A stretch of 64,000 nt of DNA, taken from NCBI GenBank assembly GCA_003022435.1, contig PXUA01000015.1, positions 62,001 to 126,000 on the forward strand. Reading direction: 5' to 3'. A program made the translations under genes and the position numbers. Below are positions 55,561-63,369 of the stretch, piece by piece (within the stretch, counting starts at the first letter, position 1; each line of letters opens with the position of its first letter). This DNA comes from Bacteroidetes bacterium SW_9_63_38. Lineage in GTDB: Bacteria; Bacteroidota; Rhodothermia; Rhodothermales; Salinibacteraceae. The notes under the pieces were generated by a model, which was not told the origin of the DNA, ran no database searches, and worked only from the letters and a program-made list of their open reading frames with translations.

Positions 55561-56483
55561 TGCTCAAGGACGTCCGCGGGCGTGGTGTTTGGGGCATCCA
55601 TCCAGGTGTACTCGTCATATCGGCGAAACCACGTGAGCTGGCGCTTGGCGTAGCGACGGGTGTTACGCTTAACAAGCTGGACCATCTCGTCGTAGTCAAT
55701 TTCCCCACGCAGGTGTTGGATCGGCTCTCGGTATCCAATGGTGCTGAGCGGCGGCTCGTCCAGTTGCACGCCGTCGATGTCCATGACTGCGCGCACCTCG
55801 TCGAGCAGGCCGCTGTCCAGCATCCGGTCGACGCGCTGGTTGATGCGGTCGTAGAGCTTCTGCCGGTCGCGGTTGAGCACGACGGTCGTATATGAGAACG
55901 GCGGCTCCGGCTGGTTCTCGTGGTAGTAGGTGAGTGGCTTTCCGGTCCCGTGGTATACTTCGAGCGCACGAATCACGCGCTGGGTTTTCGTGGGGTCGTT
56001 CTTTTCGGCCTGCACGGGGTCGACCTCCTGTAGCTCTTCATAGAGGGCCTCTTTTCCCTCTTCGTCAAGTCGCTGCTCAAGTCGGTTGCGCACCGCGTCG
56101 TCCACGTCCGGAATGTCGGCCAGTCTAAATTGCAGGGCGTGGAGGTAGAGCGTGGCGCCGCCGACGACGAGGGGGCGATGGCCACGGTCCAGAATGGTTC
56201 GAATGCGCTTATTGGCCGCGTCGGCATAATCCCCTGCCGAGAGTGGCTCGTGGAGGGACCGTTCGCCGATGAAGTGGTGCGGCACCCGTTCTTGAGCCGA
56301 GGGTGGCGGTTTGGCCGTCCCGATGGTCAGTTCCTCATAGACTTGTCGGCTGTCAACGGACACGATTTCCGCGTCCAGCGTCTCGGCCACATCGAGGCTC
56401 ATTTCGGTCTTACCGACGGCCGTAGGGCCGGTGATGGTGAGAATGGAGCCCGGGGAAGCGGACAGGGAGGCGGCGTTCGACAT
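55545..56483 (-). CDS. miaA: tRNA dimethylallyltransferase
   Basis: MiaA transfers a dimethylallyl group to A37 of tRNAs that read UNN codons. The 312-residue product begins MSNAASLSASPGSILTITGP at 56483, with the P-loop GPTAVGKTE; DAEIVSVDSRQVYEELTIGT and KTQRVIRALEVYHGTGKPLT are family motifs, and TRRYAKRQLTWFRR is the tRNA-binding end. Length is standard. Upstream codons in the open frame are not conserved. It is downstream of xanthorhodopsin on the same strand but separated by a terminator. Confidence 0.95.
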   Translation of the reverse strand: MSNAASLSASPGSILTITGPTAVGKTEMSLDVAETLDAEIVSVDSRQVYEELTIGTAKPPPSAQERVPHHFIGERSLHEPLSAGDYADAANKRIRTILDRGHRPLVVGGATLYLHALQFRLADIPDVDDAVRNRLEQRLDEEGKEALYEELQEVDPVQAEKNDPTKTQRVIRALEVYHGTGKPLTYYHENQPEPPFSYTTVVLNRDRQKLYDRINQRVDRMLDSGLLDEVRAVMDIDGVQLDEPPLSTIGYREPIQHLRGEIDYDEMVQLVKRNTRRYAKRQLTWFRRYDEYTWMDAPNTTPADVLEHYESE

Positions 56484-56551
56484 CGGATACGAGGACTTGG
56501 GCAACGACAACGCGTCCGATGAATTGGCCGGGCCCAAGAACGTTTCCCCAA

Positions 56552-56589
56552 TAAAAAACGCCCACCGCCGGAGCTTCCCGACGGTGGGC
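56552..56589 (-). terminator. Rho-independent terminator of the xanthorhodopsin gene
   Basis: On the minus strand GCCCACCG and CGGTGGGC form an eight-base stem, extended by partial pairing inside a 22-base span, followed by G and six T. It lies 38 bases after the xanthorhodopsin stop and before miaA, so it insulates miaA from the highly expressed pump. Confidence 0.88.
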
Positions 56590-56626
56590 GAGACAACGTA
56601 TTCTCTTTCTCCCAGAGAAAAGGCGG

Positions 56627-57445
56627 CTACGCACCAACCGGCTCCGCGTACTCGTCAACATCGAAGCCCTCTTCGACAGACTTCGCACGCGCGATGTTGT
56701 AGATGAGCACGCCGTATCCGGCCTTCGCGCAGATATCGGCGATCGTGTATCCTACTTGAATGGTGGCCACCGCTCCCGGAGCCTCACCCGGGTATCCGCC
56801 GATAAACATCGGCACCATGTAAACGATCGGATAAAAGCCCCAGGTGAAGAGCAGGAGGAGTCGGGCGTTGCCGATGAGCTTCGCGACCTCGTCCGACTGC
56901 TTCTGAATCACGTCCCCAAGCTCAGTAAAGAGGACATACAGCAGGTAGACGAAGGGTAGCGTACTCAGAAAACCCCAGAGTCCGCGGACGCCGAAGAGGC
57001 TCGTGTCGCCACTCACCTCGCCCGGGTACCCGAGCGCGATCATGAGCGCGGCGGCGAAACCGAGCTTCGCAGCCATCGGGCCGCTCCTGCCCTCGGGTAA
57101 ATCCATCACGAGAACCAGTTCAACGACCAGCAGTGGCACTGTAAGCAGCCAGTCCACGTATCGGTACGCATCGTTGAAGGGCTCCCCGGAGTATTCGTAG
57201 GCGCCCATCGCTTCATTGAGCGTATAGGCTGCTTCCCAGCTGTTGAAGATCCGGAAGTAGTGATATCCGGCGATGAACACGACGAGCGCCGACACCATCA
57301 TCGAGATCCGGTACTTCGGCGCTAGGTTCTTCTGGGACATCACGAAGAAGACGAATGCCGCCGCCATCGTCGCGACGGTGAACGAAAACATGTTGTAGAC
57401 CAGCGAGTACTGAGCCGCTGATAGTGTCGGAAGTTCCTGTAGCAT
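56627..57445 (-). CDS. xop: Xanthorhodopsin, light-driven proton pump with carotenoid antenna site
   Basis: The 272-residue, seven-helix retinal protein pumps protons outward in light. Key residues by alignment to remembered Salinibacter xanthorhodopsin: Asp98 (proton acceptor, in YVDWLLTVPLL), His62 (the acceptor's partner), Glu109 (proton donor), Lys241 (Schiff base, in CAKAGYGVLI), and Leu106 at the spectral-tuning site, which suggests green absorption. Gly158 in GLWGFLST equals Gly156 of xanthorhodopsin; this small residue opens the space into which salinixanthin's ring fits, so antenna use is expected. A lycopene cyclase and CrtO ketolase gene lie upstream on the same strand. A perfect -10 with 17-base spacing is found 244 bases upstream. 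Confidence 0.97.
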   Translation of the reverse strand: MLQELPTLSAAQYSLVYNMFSFTVATMAAAFVFFVMSQKNLAPKYRISMMVSALVVFIAGYHYFRIFNSWEAAYTLNEAMGAYEYSGEPFNDAYRYVDWLLTVPLLVVELVLVMDLPEGRSGPMAAKLGFAAALMIALGYPGEVSGDTSLFGVRGLWGFLSTLPFVYLLYVLFTELGDVIQKQSDEVAKLIGNARLLLLFTWGFYPIVYMVPMFIGGYPGEAPGAVATIQVGYTIADICAKAGYGVLIYNIARAKSVEEGFDVDEYAEPVGA

Positions 57446-57882
57446 GGTAGGCCTCCGTTTGATTGGGTGATTATGCGTTGTGCGCTATTCAAACCGTTTC
57501 CCCGAAACGCACGATGCGATCGGAATTTAACGATTCAGAAGTAGTTGTACGGGTTCTCTGAAAAAGCGCTTCCGTATAGGGAACACGCTTACTTGTGAGT
57601 GGTGCTTCGTGTTCTCCAATTGTCTGGTGCGCAAGGTTCTGGTGAGCATGCGCTTTCCAGATGTTGTTCGGCGCACCAATTCGCCTTAATTATAATACCT
57701 GAGAAGTACGAAGCCAATAGTTTACAAGCCTTTGTCGTTTTATTCTTGTGACCGGAGAGTTATAAGATTGTTGCCAACGACTAGGGTTTAACTCTAAAGT
57801 CAGAGCTTTGCGTGTGCCACGGCTTCCGTTCATTATGCAGGATTGCACGGCCGGCGGCTGTGCCATCACACGTTGAGACGGT
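57446..57882. other. 437-bp region between lycopene cyclase and xanthorhodopsin genes
   Basis: The region has no gene and is more AT-rich than its surroundings. A sigma-70-like promoter for xanthorhodopsin is listed separately (57689-57717), which would give the mRNA a leader of about 240 bases. I saw no clear riboswitch fold. Confidence 0.55.
57689..57717 (-). promoter_or_regulatory. Candidate promoter of xanthorhodopsin
   Basis: On the minus strand TTGGCT (57717-57712) is followed after 17 bases by a perfect TATAAT (57694-57689). The spacing is optimal for a housekeeping sigma factor. The start codon lies 244 bases further, so a long leader is implied; other promoters nearer to the gene cannot be excluded. 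Confidence 0.55.
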
Positions 57883-58611
57883 TCATTCGAGGGCATCATG
57901 GTTGCCGTGCAGAAGAAGCAGGATGCCCTTTACGACGAGAAGATTGGTCACAAGGAAAAAAGTGGCTTCTTCGACCGGCAGCGCAAAGATGGAGAGTCCG
58001 AGTGTCATCTCACTCGAAATGATCCAGATTTCCGACGAGATTGCGATTCCGTCCGCCACCCACAGATAGAGGGTGGGTCCCCCCACGGTGTAAAGGAGAG
58101 CTCGTCGGTATCGCCAGAGGGTCTCTCCATCATACAACCACATCCCGGCGATCACGGGTGCGGCCCAGCTCAGGACGAGTCCCATGTACACTCCGCTTGG
58201 AGCGCCTCGCAGTAAGAGTCCCCCACCGAGACCCGTCAGTCCGGTGAAGAGTCCAAACCCAGCCCAGGCATTGCCGGCTCCGGTGGTTCCGTGGTTCAAT
58301 CCCACCCGCCCGAGGTATTGAAAGAAAAACAAGCCGGTGAATACCGGTTGGAGGAGAAAGAACAGGTACTCTTCGACCGGGACGTGACCGATGGTAGCCA
58401 GAACCCGGTCCGGGCCGTACCACCACACTTGGCGGGCCACGAGATAGTTGTCCCAGGGCGTCGTGTAGCTGAAGGCGATCAGCGCCACGAGTGGAATAGA
58501 CAATGTTGCCCGATAGCCTCCCATATCGTACAGTGGACGCGGAAGCGTCAGGTACATGACGCCGATGGGGGGGAGGATCAGCAAAAGGTGGAAGGTGAGG
58601 TACGACATCAA
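57883..58611 (-). CDS. crtYcd: Lycopene cyclase, fused CrtYc-CrtYd type
   Basis: The 242-residue membrane protein cyclises the ends of lycopene to beta-ionone rings. It consists of two homologous halves with the diagnostic (P/H)VPVEE motifs, HVPVEEYLFFLLQPVFTGL (about residue 75) and ALPVEEATFFLVTNLLVVKG (about 215), plus PWDNYLVA in the first half. This matches the fused heterodimeric-type cyclase known from archaea and Salinibacter-like bacteria rather than CrtY or CrtL. About seven membrane helices are visible. It follows the CrtO gene by 25 bases, so the two form an operon. Beta-carotene made here is the precursor of both retinal and keto-carotenoids. Confidence 0.9.
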   Translation of the reverse strand: MMSYLTFHLLLILPPIGVMYLTLPRPLYDMGGYRATLSIPLVALIAFSYTTPWDNYLVARQVWWYGPDRVLATIGHVPVEEYLFFLLQPVFTGLFFFQYLGRVGLNHGTTGAGNAWAGFGLFTGLTGLGGGLLLRGAPSGVYMGLVLSWAAPVIAGMWLYDGETLWRYRRALLYTVGGPTLYLWVADGIAISSEIWIISSEMTLGLSIFALPVEEATFFLVTNLLVVKGILLLLHGNHDALE

Positions 58612-58636
58612 CGCGTCGAGGGGGTCCAGGCAAAGG

Positions 58637-60163
58637 TTAAGACAAGTCGCTCAGGATGGTACGGGCTGCATTCCGGCCAGCGGCCCCCATAATTCCGCCG
58701 CCGGGGTGGGTGCTTGCTCCCGTGAGGTACAGTCCGTCCACCGGGCCCCGGTAGGAGGCGAGCCCCAGGGTGGGACGCCCGGCAAACATCTGATCGATGC
58801 TCATTTCGAGGTGCATCACGTTGCCGCGAAACAGTCCCAGCCGGTCCTCCAGCCACGCCGGATGTTGAAACAGCTGTCCCACAATATGGTCGCGGATGCC
58901 GGGTGCGTATGTTTCGAACTGGTCAATCATCCGATCGGCCACATCGTCGGCGATCTTGTTCCAGGACTGGTTGTCCGCGAGCTCATACGGGTAATACTGG
59001 CCCCAAAGCCATAACACCTCGCTCCCGGAGGGCGCGAGCGTATCGTCAGCGGCACTAAATGTCATTGCCACGAGCGGGGGGTCCTTCGACGGCTCGTTGC
59101 CCAGGTACTCGCCGTATGCCTGCCGAAGCTGAGAGAGATCTCGGCAGAGGAGTTGTAGTCCTGTCCGCGCCTCCTCGCCGTCTTCCGCGTGCGTGTACTC
59201 GACGGGTGCATCCAGGGCGAGACGTAGCATCGCGCCGAAGCCATTCCCGATGCGCAGACCGTCGGCCTGATCGGGACGGTACTGTTCCGGCAAGAGTTTA
59301 TCGAAGGTTTCCCGCGCGTGGGTCGCGGAGCATACGGCGCGGCTGGTGTAGATCTGGTCGTGGACGCGCACCCCAGAGGCCGATCCCTGTTCAACCAATA
59401 TCTCGTCGACGGCGGCATCGGTTTCGACTGTGCCGCCGTGGGCTTCGATGTGCGCCCGAAGGGCTTGCGTGAGCATACCCGACCCGCCTTCCGGGCGGGC
59501 TACACCGCCGTCGTGGTAGAGGGGGTGCCAGAGGGCAAACGGTCCGGTTAGCGGTTCGGTCGGCGGGGGGCCGGACTGAGCAGCCATCCACGCAATCAGC
59601 GTCTGTACCTTGGGAGCGTCGAAGTACGATTGGAGTACCTGTTCGTACGGCCGCAGGATGTGTCGGAGCTCTTCGTGCCAGGGCAGGGGAGAAGTCTCCC
59701 CAACGATGAACTGCTTTCCGATTTGCCAGGGACTCGGGGAGGACAGAAACAGATTCCGCATGGTGCGGGCAAACCCCTGCCAGTCCGATACAAAGTTGTG
59801 GTAGTTTTTCCCTGCACCGGGGATTTGAGCCTCCAGGTGGTCGATGGTTTTCTGGAGATCGCGGTAGATGTAAAGCGTCTGGCCATCCGGGAAAGGGGCG
59901 ATGAACATCGGATCCAAGTCGATGTAGCGGAGGCCGAATGCGTCCAGCTCCAGTTCCTCAACGATTGGGGTTTGACGAATCAGAATGTGAGCACTTCCGC
60001 CGAGGTCGATTTGGTACCCCGGCACACGTTCCTGTGTGGACACGGCGCCCCCGACAATCTCCCGGCGCTCGAACACCGCTACGCGGTACCCAGCCTGCGC
60101 CAAATACGCTGCCGTGATGAGACCGTTGTGTCCGGCGCCGATGATGACGATGTCGTAGTCCAT
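58637..60163 (-). CDS. crtO: CrtO-type beta-carotene ketolase (phytoene desaturase-like)
   Basis: The 508-residue FAD enzyme has the N-terminal dinucleotide-binding motif [20 protein letters not shown] and the C-terminal [19 protein letters not shown] that is typical of the CrtO branch, not CrtI. CrtO enzymes add a keto group at C4 of a beta-ionone ring. Salinixanthin, the antenna of xanthorhodopsin, carries a 4-keto ring, so this is the plausible enzyme for that step. The start (ATG 60163) is fixed by the GxGxxG position. It is upstream of crtYcd in one operon. A CrtI-like desaturation role cannot be fully excluded. Confidence 0.85.
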   Translation of the reverse strand: MDYDIVIIGAGHNGLITAAYLAQAGYRVAVFERREIVGGAVSTQERVPGYQIDLGGSAHILIRQTPIVEELELDAFGLRYIDLDPMFIAPFPDGQTLYIYRDLQKTIDHLEAQIPGAGKNYHNFVSDWQGFARTMRNLFLSSPSPWQIGKQFIVGETSPLPWHEELRHILRPYEQVLQSYFDAPKVQTLIAWMAAQSGPPPTEPLTGPFALWHPLYHDGGVARPEGGSGMLTQALRAHIEAHGGTVETDAAVDEILVEQGSASGVRVHDQIYTSRAVCSATHARETFDKLLPEQYRPDQADGLRIGNGFGAMLRLALDAPVEYTHAEDGEEARTGLQLLCRDLSQLRQAYGEYLGNEPSKDPPLVAMTFSAADDTLAPSGSEVLWLWGQYYPYELADNQSWNKIADDVADRMIDQFETYAPGIRDHIVGQLFQHPAWLEDRLGLFRGNVMHLEMSIDQMFAGRPTLGLASYRGPVDGLYLTGASTHPGGGIMGAAGRNAARTILSDLS

Positions 60164-60211
60164 AGGAGTAGGAGTATGCGCCTCAAGTTGGTGAGTGGAG
60201 CGTCTGATCCA

Positions 60212-60228
60212 TGTACACTCAACGTACA
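60212..60228 (-). promoter_or_regulatory. Candidate operator upstream of crtO
   Basis: TGTACACTCAACGTACA is an inverted repeat (TGTAC...GTACA, seven-base spacer) 49-65 bases upstream of the crtO start. TGTACA-type inverted repeats bind MerR-family light regulators (LitR/CarH, B12-dependent) at carotenoid promoters in other bacteria. No such regulator gene is in the window, so this is a suggestion from position and motif only. Confidence 0.4.
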
Positions 60229-60404
60229 AACAGAGCAGGGAAAAGGAAGTACGCTTTTTTTACGGCGCGGGATCGAAATATTGCGAAACCGTTGAGGCAG
60301 TCGGGCGTGCACATCAAGCAACGGTGAAGGGCTTCCGTCTCACGGTCGTCGGAGCACTTCACCATTTCTCCTACCGACTTGAGACACGACGGCGGGTTCG
60401 TACT

Positions 60405-60635
60405 ATGAACTGGATCTATCAGGTACTGAGTTTCTTCGTCGCATTCGGCCCTGTCATCCTGGGCACGCTGCTATGGCACTTCATCTGGAGCGACGACTCT
60501 GATTCGTCCGGAGGGCCACCTGGAGGGCCGAGCTGGAAGCCGGCCCCGCCGTCGCCGTCCATGTCGGGCGATCGTCAACCGCGCCGCAACAGTCCGGTGC
60601 GCTCGCCCGACGTTCCGACCCCAAAGGGGACGTAG
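60405..60635 (+). CDS. Small single-helix membrane protein
   Basis: The 76-residue frame (MNWIYQVLSFFVAFGPVILG) has one N-terminal hydrophobic segment (residues 5-26) and a Pro/Ser/Gly-rich, mostly hydrophilic tail. It resembles small twin-helix-free membrane proteins often attached to respiration or stress genes, but I do not recognise it. It diverges from crtO, 241 bases apart. The frame is open upstream to 60195 without any sign of coding. Confidence 0.5.
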   Translation: MNWIYQVLSFFVAFGPVILGTLLWHFIWSDDSDSSGGPPGGPSWKPAPPSPSMSGDRQPRRNSPVRSPDVPTPKGT

Positions 60636-60929
60636 CTGAAGGCGTGTCCCGTTGCGGGGAGGGGAGCCGGTAGACGGTATTTTTCTCGCCTCGCCGCCAG
60701 GACTCCACGGGCACCCGGGCTATTCCCCGTAAACTGCGGCAGCCCTGTTTCTCAACGGGGCGTGTTCAGGTTCGGTCCGGGCGGTTCGTTCTCACGAGTA
60801 CTCTAACCAATCGCGTAACTTCGTATGACGTAACTATCTTGTTTGACCGACGGGGTCGCCTCTCCTGCGACGAGGTCGTCTCCGTGTTTTCACCACTCCC
60901 CGAATGCTCACGAACCCACGAGACCCTTT

Positions 60930-62147
60930 ATGGACCTATTCAACCGTACCGAGCTTCGCCAACTCGCGGAGTCGCAAGATGAGGTGTGCATCTCGCTCTA
61001 CATCCCCACGTACCGCAATGAGTCGGATTGGTCGCAGAACACGACGCGTCTCAAGAATCTGCTCCGGGATGCCCGGAATCAGCTTCGTGAACAGGATTTC
61101 CGAGAAGAGTTGATCGACGAGATTCTGGCCGACGCTCGGTCCCTCCTTGATCGACCGGGATTTTGGCGCAATAACATTGGGGAGGGACTTGCGCTGTTTA
61201 TTACCCCGGACACTTTGGAGACTTTTCGGCTTCCGCTGACCTTCGATGAGATTGTCGTTCTTGACGATCGGTTTCACTTGAAACCCCTGTTTCCCCTCAT
61301 TGCCGCCAACAACCGCTTTTATCTGCTGGCGCTGAGCCAAAACGACGTGCGCCTCTACCAGGGAACACACCAGTCGGTGAACGAGATCGAGAGTGCCGAA
61401 ATCCCGGCCGATATCGTGGAGGCGATCCGTCAGTATGAAGACCCGGAGCGGCAGCTCCAGTCCCATGTGCAAAACCGGGCCGCTGAGGGCAACGGGCAAC
61501 GCATGGATGCTGCTTTCCACGGCCACGGCGGCGATGGCGACGACATGAGCGGGGAGCCGCAGGATGAACTCAAGCGCTTCTTCCGCGAGGTCAACGAGAG
61601 TGTTGACGACTACATCAGCGGGGAGGAAGTGCCACTCCTGCTGGCCGGGGTGGCCGAATACCTGCCGCTATACCGCGAGGTGAACAGCTACCCGAACCTA
61701 ATCGAAAACGACATCGTTGCGGGAAACCCGGAGTCTGTCACCGTCAATGATCTCCATGAGGAGGCGTGGAGCATCGTGAAGCCGGTGTTTCAGGAGTCGG
61801 AACAGGACGAGCTCGATCGGTTCGAGCAGTTGTACTATCAGGACGGAGACATGGCATCCGACAATTTCCACGAGATTGTGCCGGGTTGTGCCTACAGCCG
61901 TGTCGATACGCTGTTCGTGCCGATTGGGGAGCACCGCTGGGGACGCTTTGACCCTAAAACGAATACGGTTGAGGTGCACGAATCGCAGGAGCCCGGAGAC
62001 GGAGACTTGCTGAATTACGCCGCGGTCTCTGCGTACCTTAATGGAGCCAAGGTTCATGCACTTCGACCAGAGAAGATGCCGGGAGGGCGCAGTATCGCCG
62101 CAACGTTCCGGTATAGTGCGGACGTGGCCGCCGAAGAGAGTAGTTGA
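60930..62147 (+). CDS. Bacterial eRF1-like protein (baeRF superfamily)
   Basis: The 405-residue acidic product starts MDLFNRTELRQLAESQDEVC at 60930. Its layout matches bacterial/archaeal eRF1-related (baeRF) proteins: an N-terminal region with VCISLYIPTYRNESDWSQNT, a middle region FLIAANNRFYLLALSQND-like that aligns with eRF1 domain 2, a glycine-rich loop HGHGGDGDD with the following ELKRFFREVNESVDDYI, and an eRF1-domain-3-like end. In this superfamily a role at the ribosome or in translation rescue is proposed; the function here is unknown. It lies alone before the recombinases. Confidence 0.7.
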   Translation: MDLFNRTELRQLAESQDEVCISLYIPTYRNESDWSQNTTRLKNLLRDARNQLREQDFREELIDEILADARSLLDRPGFWRNNIGEGLALFITPDTLETFRLPLTFDEIVVLDDRFHLKPLFPLIAANNRFYLLALSQNDVRLYQGTHQSVNEIESAEIPADIVEAIRQYEDPERQLQSHVQNRAAEGNGQRMDAAFHGHGGDGDDMSGEPQDELKRFFREVNESVDDYISGEEVPLLLAGVAEYLPLYREVNSYPNLIENDIVAGNPESVTVNDLHEEAWSIVKPVFQESEQDELDRFEQLYYQDGDMASDNFHEIVPGCAYSRVDTLFVPIGEHRWGRFDPKTNTVEVHESQEPGDGDLLNYAAVSAYLNGAKVHALRPEKMPGGRSIAATFRYSADVAAEESS

Positions 62148-62269
62148 TCGTCGCTTTTGGACCACACGTTCGTTGTGGGCGGTGTGCAGTTCAGGGCACC
62201 GCCCGCACGAGCGGCGTGGATATGACTCCGGCACTTTCGAGTGGCAAAAGTGACTACAGGAAGTTTTAC

Positions 62270-62327
62270 TATTGATAACACATTATACCAATAGTATTTA
62301 AAGTACTGGAAGCACATGTTATCAATA
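62270..62327. repeat. 11-base inverted repeat before the tyrosine recombinase gene
   Basis: TATTGATAACA (62270-62280) and TGTTATCAATA (62317-62327) are perfect inverted repeats 36 bases apart, with an additional partial palindrome (AGTA-TTTAAAG-TACT) in between. The right arm ends 14 bases before the recombinase ATG. The block is AT-rich in GC-rich surroundings. It may be the operator of the recombinase gene or a recombination site; the spacing does not fit a dif core. Confidence 0.6.
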
Positions 62328-62340
62328 ACAACCGTCACTT

Positions 62341-63237
62341 ATGAGTCGCCTGTCAACGTTCATTGCGCAGCTTTCGTCGGACTCAACCCAGCGCGCCTAC
62401 CGAACTGATCTCCAGAAGTTTACTGAGTTTCTTGGTCAGGCGCCCGCGGACTGCCGCTTCGAAGCTGTTGCTCCGGGGGAGATCCAGAATTTCCTGCATT
62501 CGATGAAGCAGAATGAATTGTCGATGGCAACGCGTCGCCGCCGGCTATCCGCCATTCGGCGGTTTTACGACTGGCTGACGGAATCCGGCTTTGTGCATAC
62601 GAATCCGGCCCGTGCGCCGGAGGTGTCTCTCGTGTCGGAAGAGACCGAGGGGTCAACCCCTCGATTCTTGTCGAAAGAGGACGTAGAAGCCATTGTGGAA
62701 ATGGCTGGCAAGTCCTCGGCATCTGGACGCCGTGATCAGGCGTTGATTCTTGTGATCGTATACGGATCTCTGCGTCGGAGTGAGGTTGCTGCGCTGAATG
62801 TAGAGGACATCCGACCTCTGGGCCGCCACTGGGTCATTGATCTGCCGAGTACGAGTTCGGGGCATGGTGGATATGTTAAGATCCCGGTGTTCGTGGCCGA
62901 GGCGGTCGAAAAGGTGAGTAATCGGTACGAAACTGATGAAGGACCGCTCTGGCGCTCGTTCAGCAATCGGAATCGGGGACAGCGACTGACGCCGGATGCC
63001 ATTTACAAGCGGATCCGTTCCATCGGGGACGCCGCGGGCCTTGAGAGCATAGACATTGAACTGCTGCGACGGTCGGGGCTACGGCTTGCATTTCAGGCAG
63101 GTGCCCAGCCGTCGCAGATTCAATCGCAGGCTCGCCTGCACGCAATGAGTTCCGTGGCCCGTTATCTTGAGGAGCCCGGCGAGGCGCGCTTACAAACGAC
63201 GGCCGGTGACTTCGTAAAACTGGACGTTGAGGTCTGA
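62341..63237 (+). CDS. Tyrosine recombinase with altered HxxRH box
   Basis: The 298-residue product has a SAM-like core-binding domain (1 to about 95) and a catalytic domain. By alignment of motifs the catalytic residues are Arg145 (YGSLRRSEVAAL), Lys180 (GHGGYVK), Arg243, His267 (ARLHAMS) and the nucleophile Tyr275 (VARYLE). The usual H-x-L-R-H sequence reads E-L-L-R-R (240-244), so the first His is Glu and the last His is Arg. Activity may be modified or need a partner. A second recombinase gene follows 132 bases downstream. Such tandem pairs occur in transposon-like and integron-like elements. Confidence 0.85.
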   Translation: MSRLSTFIAQLSSDSTQRAYRTDLQKFTEFLGQAPADCRFEAVAPGEIQNFLHSMKQNELSMATRRRRLSAIRRFYDWLTESGFVHTNPARAPEVSLVSEETEGSTPRFLSKEDVEAIVEMAGKSSASGRRDQALILVIVYGSLRRSEVAALNVEDIRPLGRHWVIDLPSTSSGHGGYVKIPVFVAEAVEKVSNRYETDEGPLWRSFSNRNRGQRLTPDAIYKRIRSIGDAAGLESIDIELLRRSGLRLAFQAGAQPSQIQSQARLHAMSSVARYLEEPGEARLQTTAGDFVKLDVEV

Positions 63238-63270
63238 ATTTCGGGCACGGAGGCCAAATCCCCATGTTCA

Positions 63271-63306
63271 AAAAACGAAAACTAAATGGCGTTAGTTTTC
63301 GTTTTT
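63271..63306 (+). terminator. Strong terminator between the two recombinase genes
   Basis: AAAAACGAAAACTAA and TTAGTTTTCGTTTTT form a perfect 15-base stem with a six-base loop (ATGGCG), flanked by A- and T-runs so that it works on both strands. It starts 33 bases after the stop of the first recombinase. It is unusually AT-rich for this genome. Confidence 0.8.
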
Positions 63307-63369
63307 CCATATCCAGTTGTATACTGCGAATGGTTCATCTCGTATTCTAGTCATTGCTCCGAATTGGTC

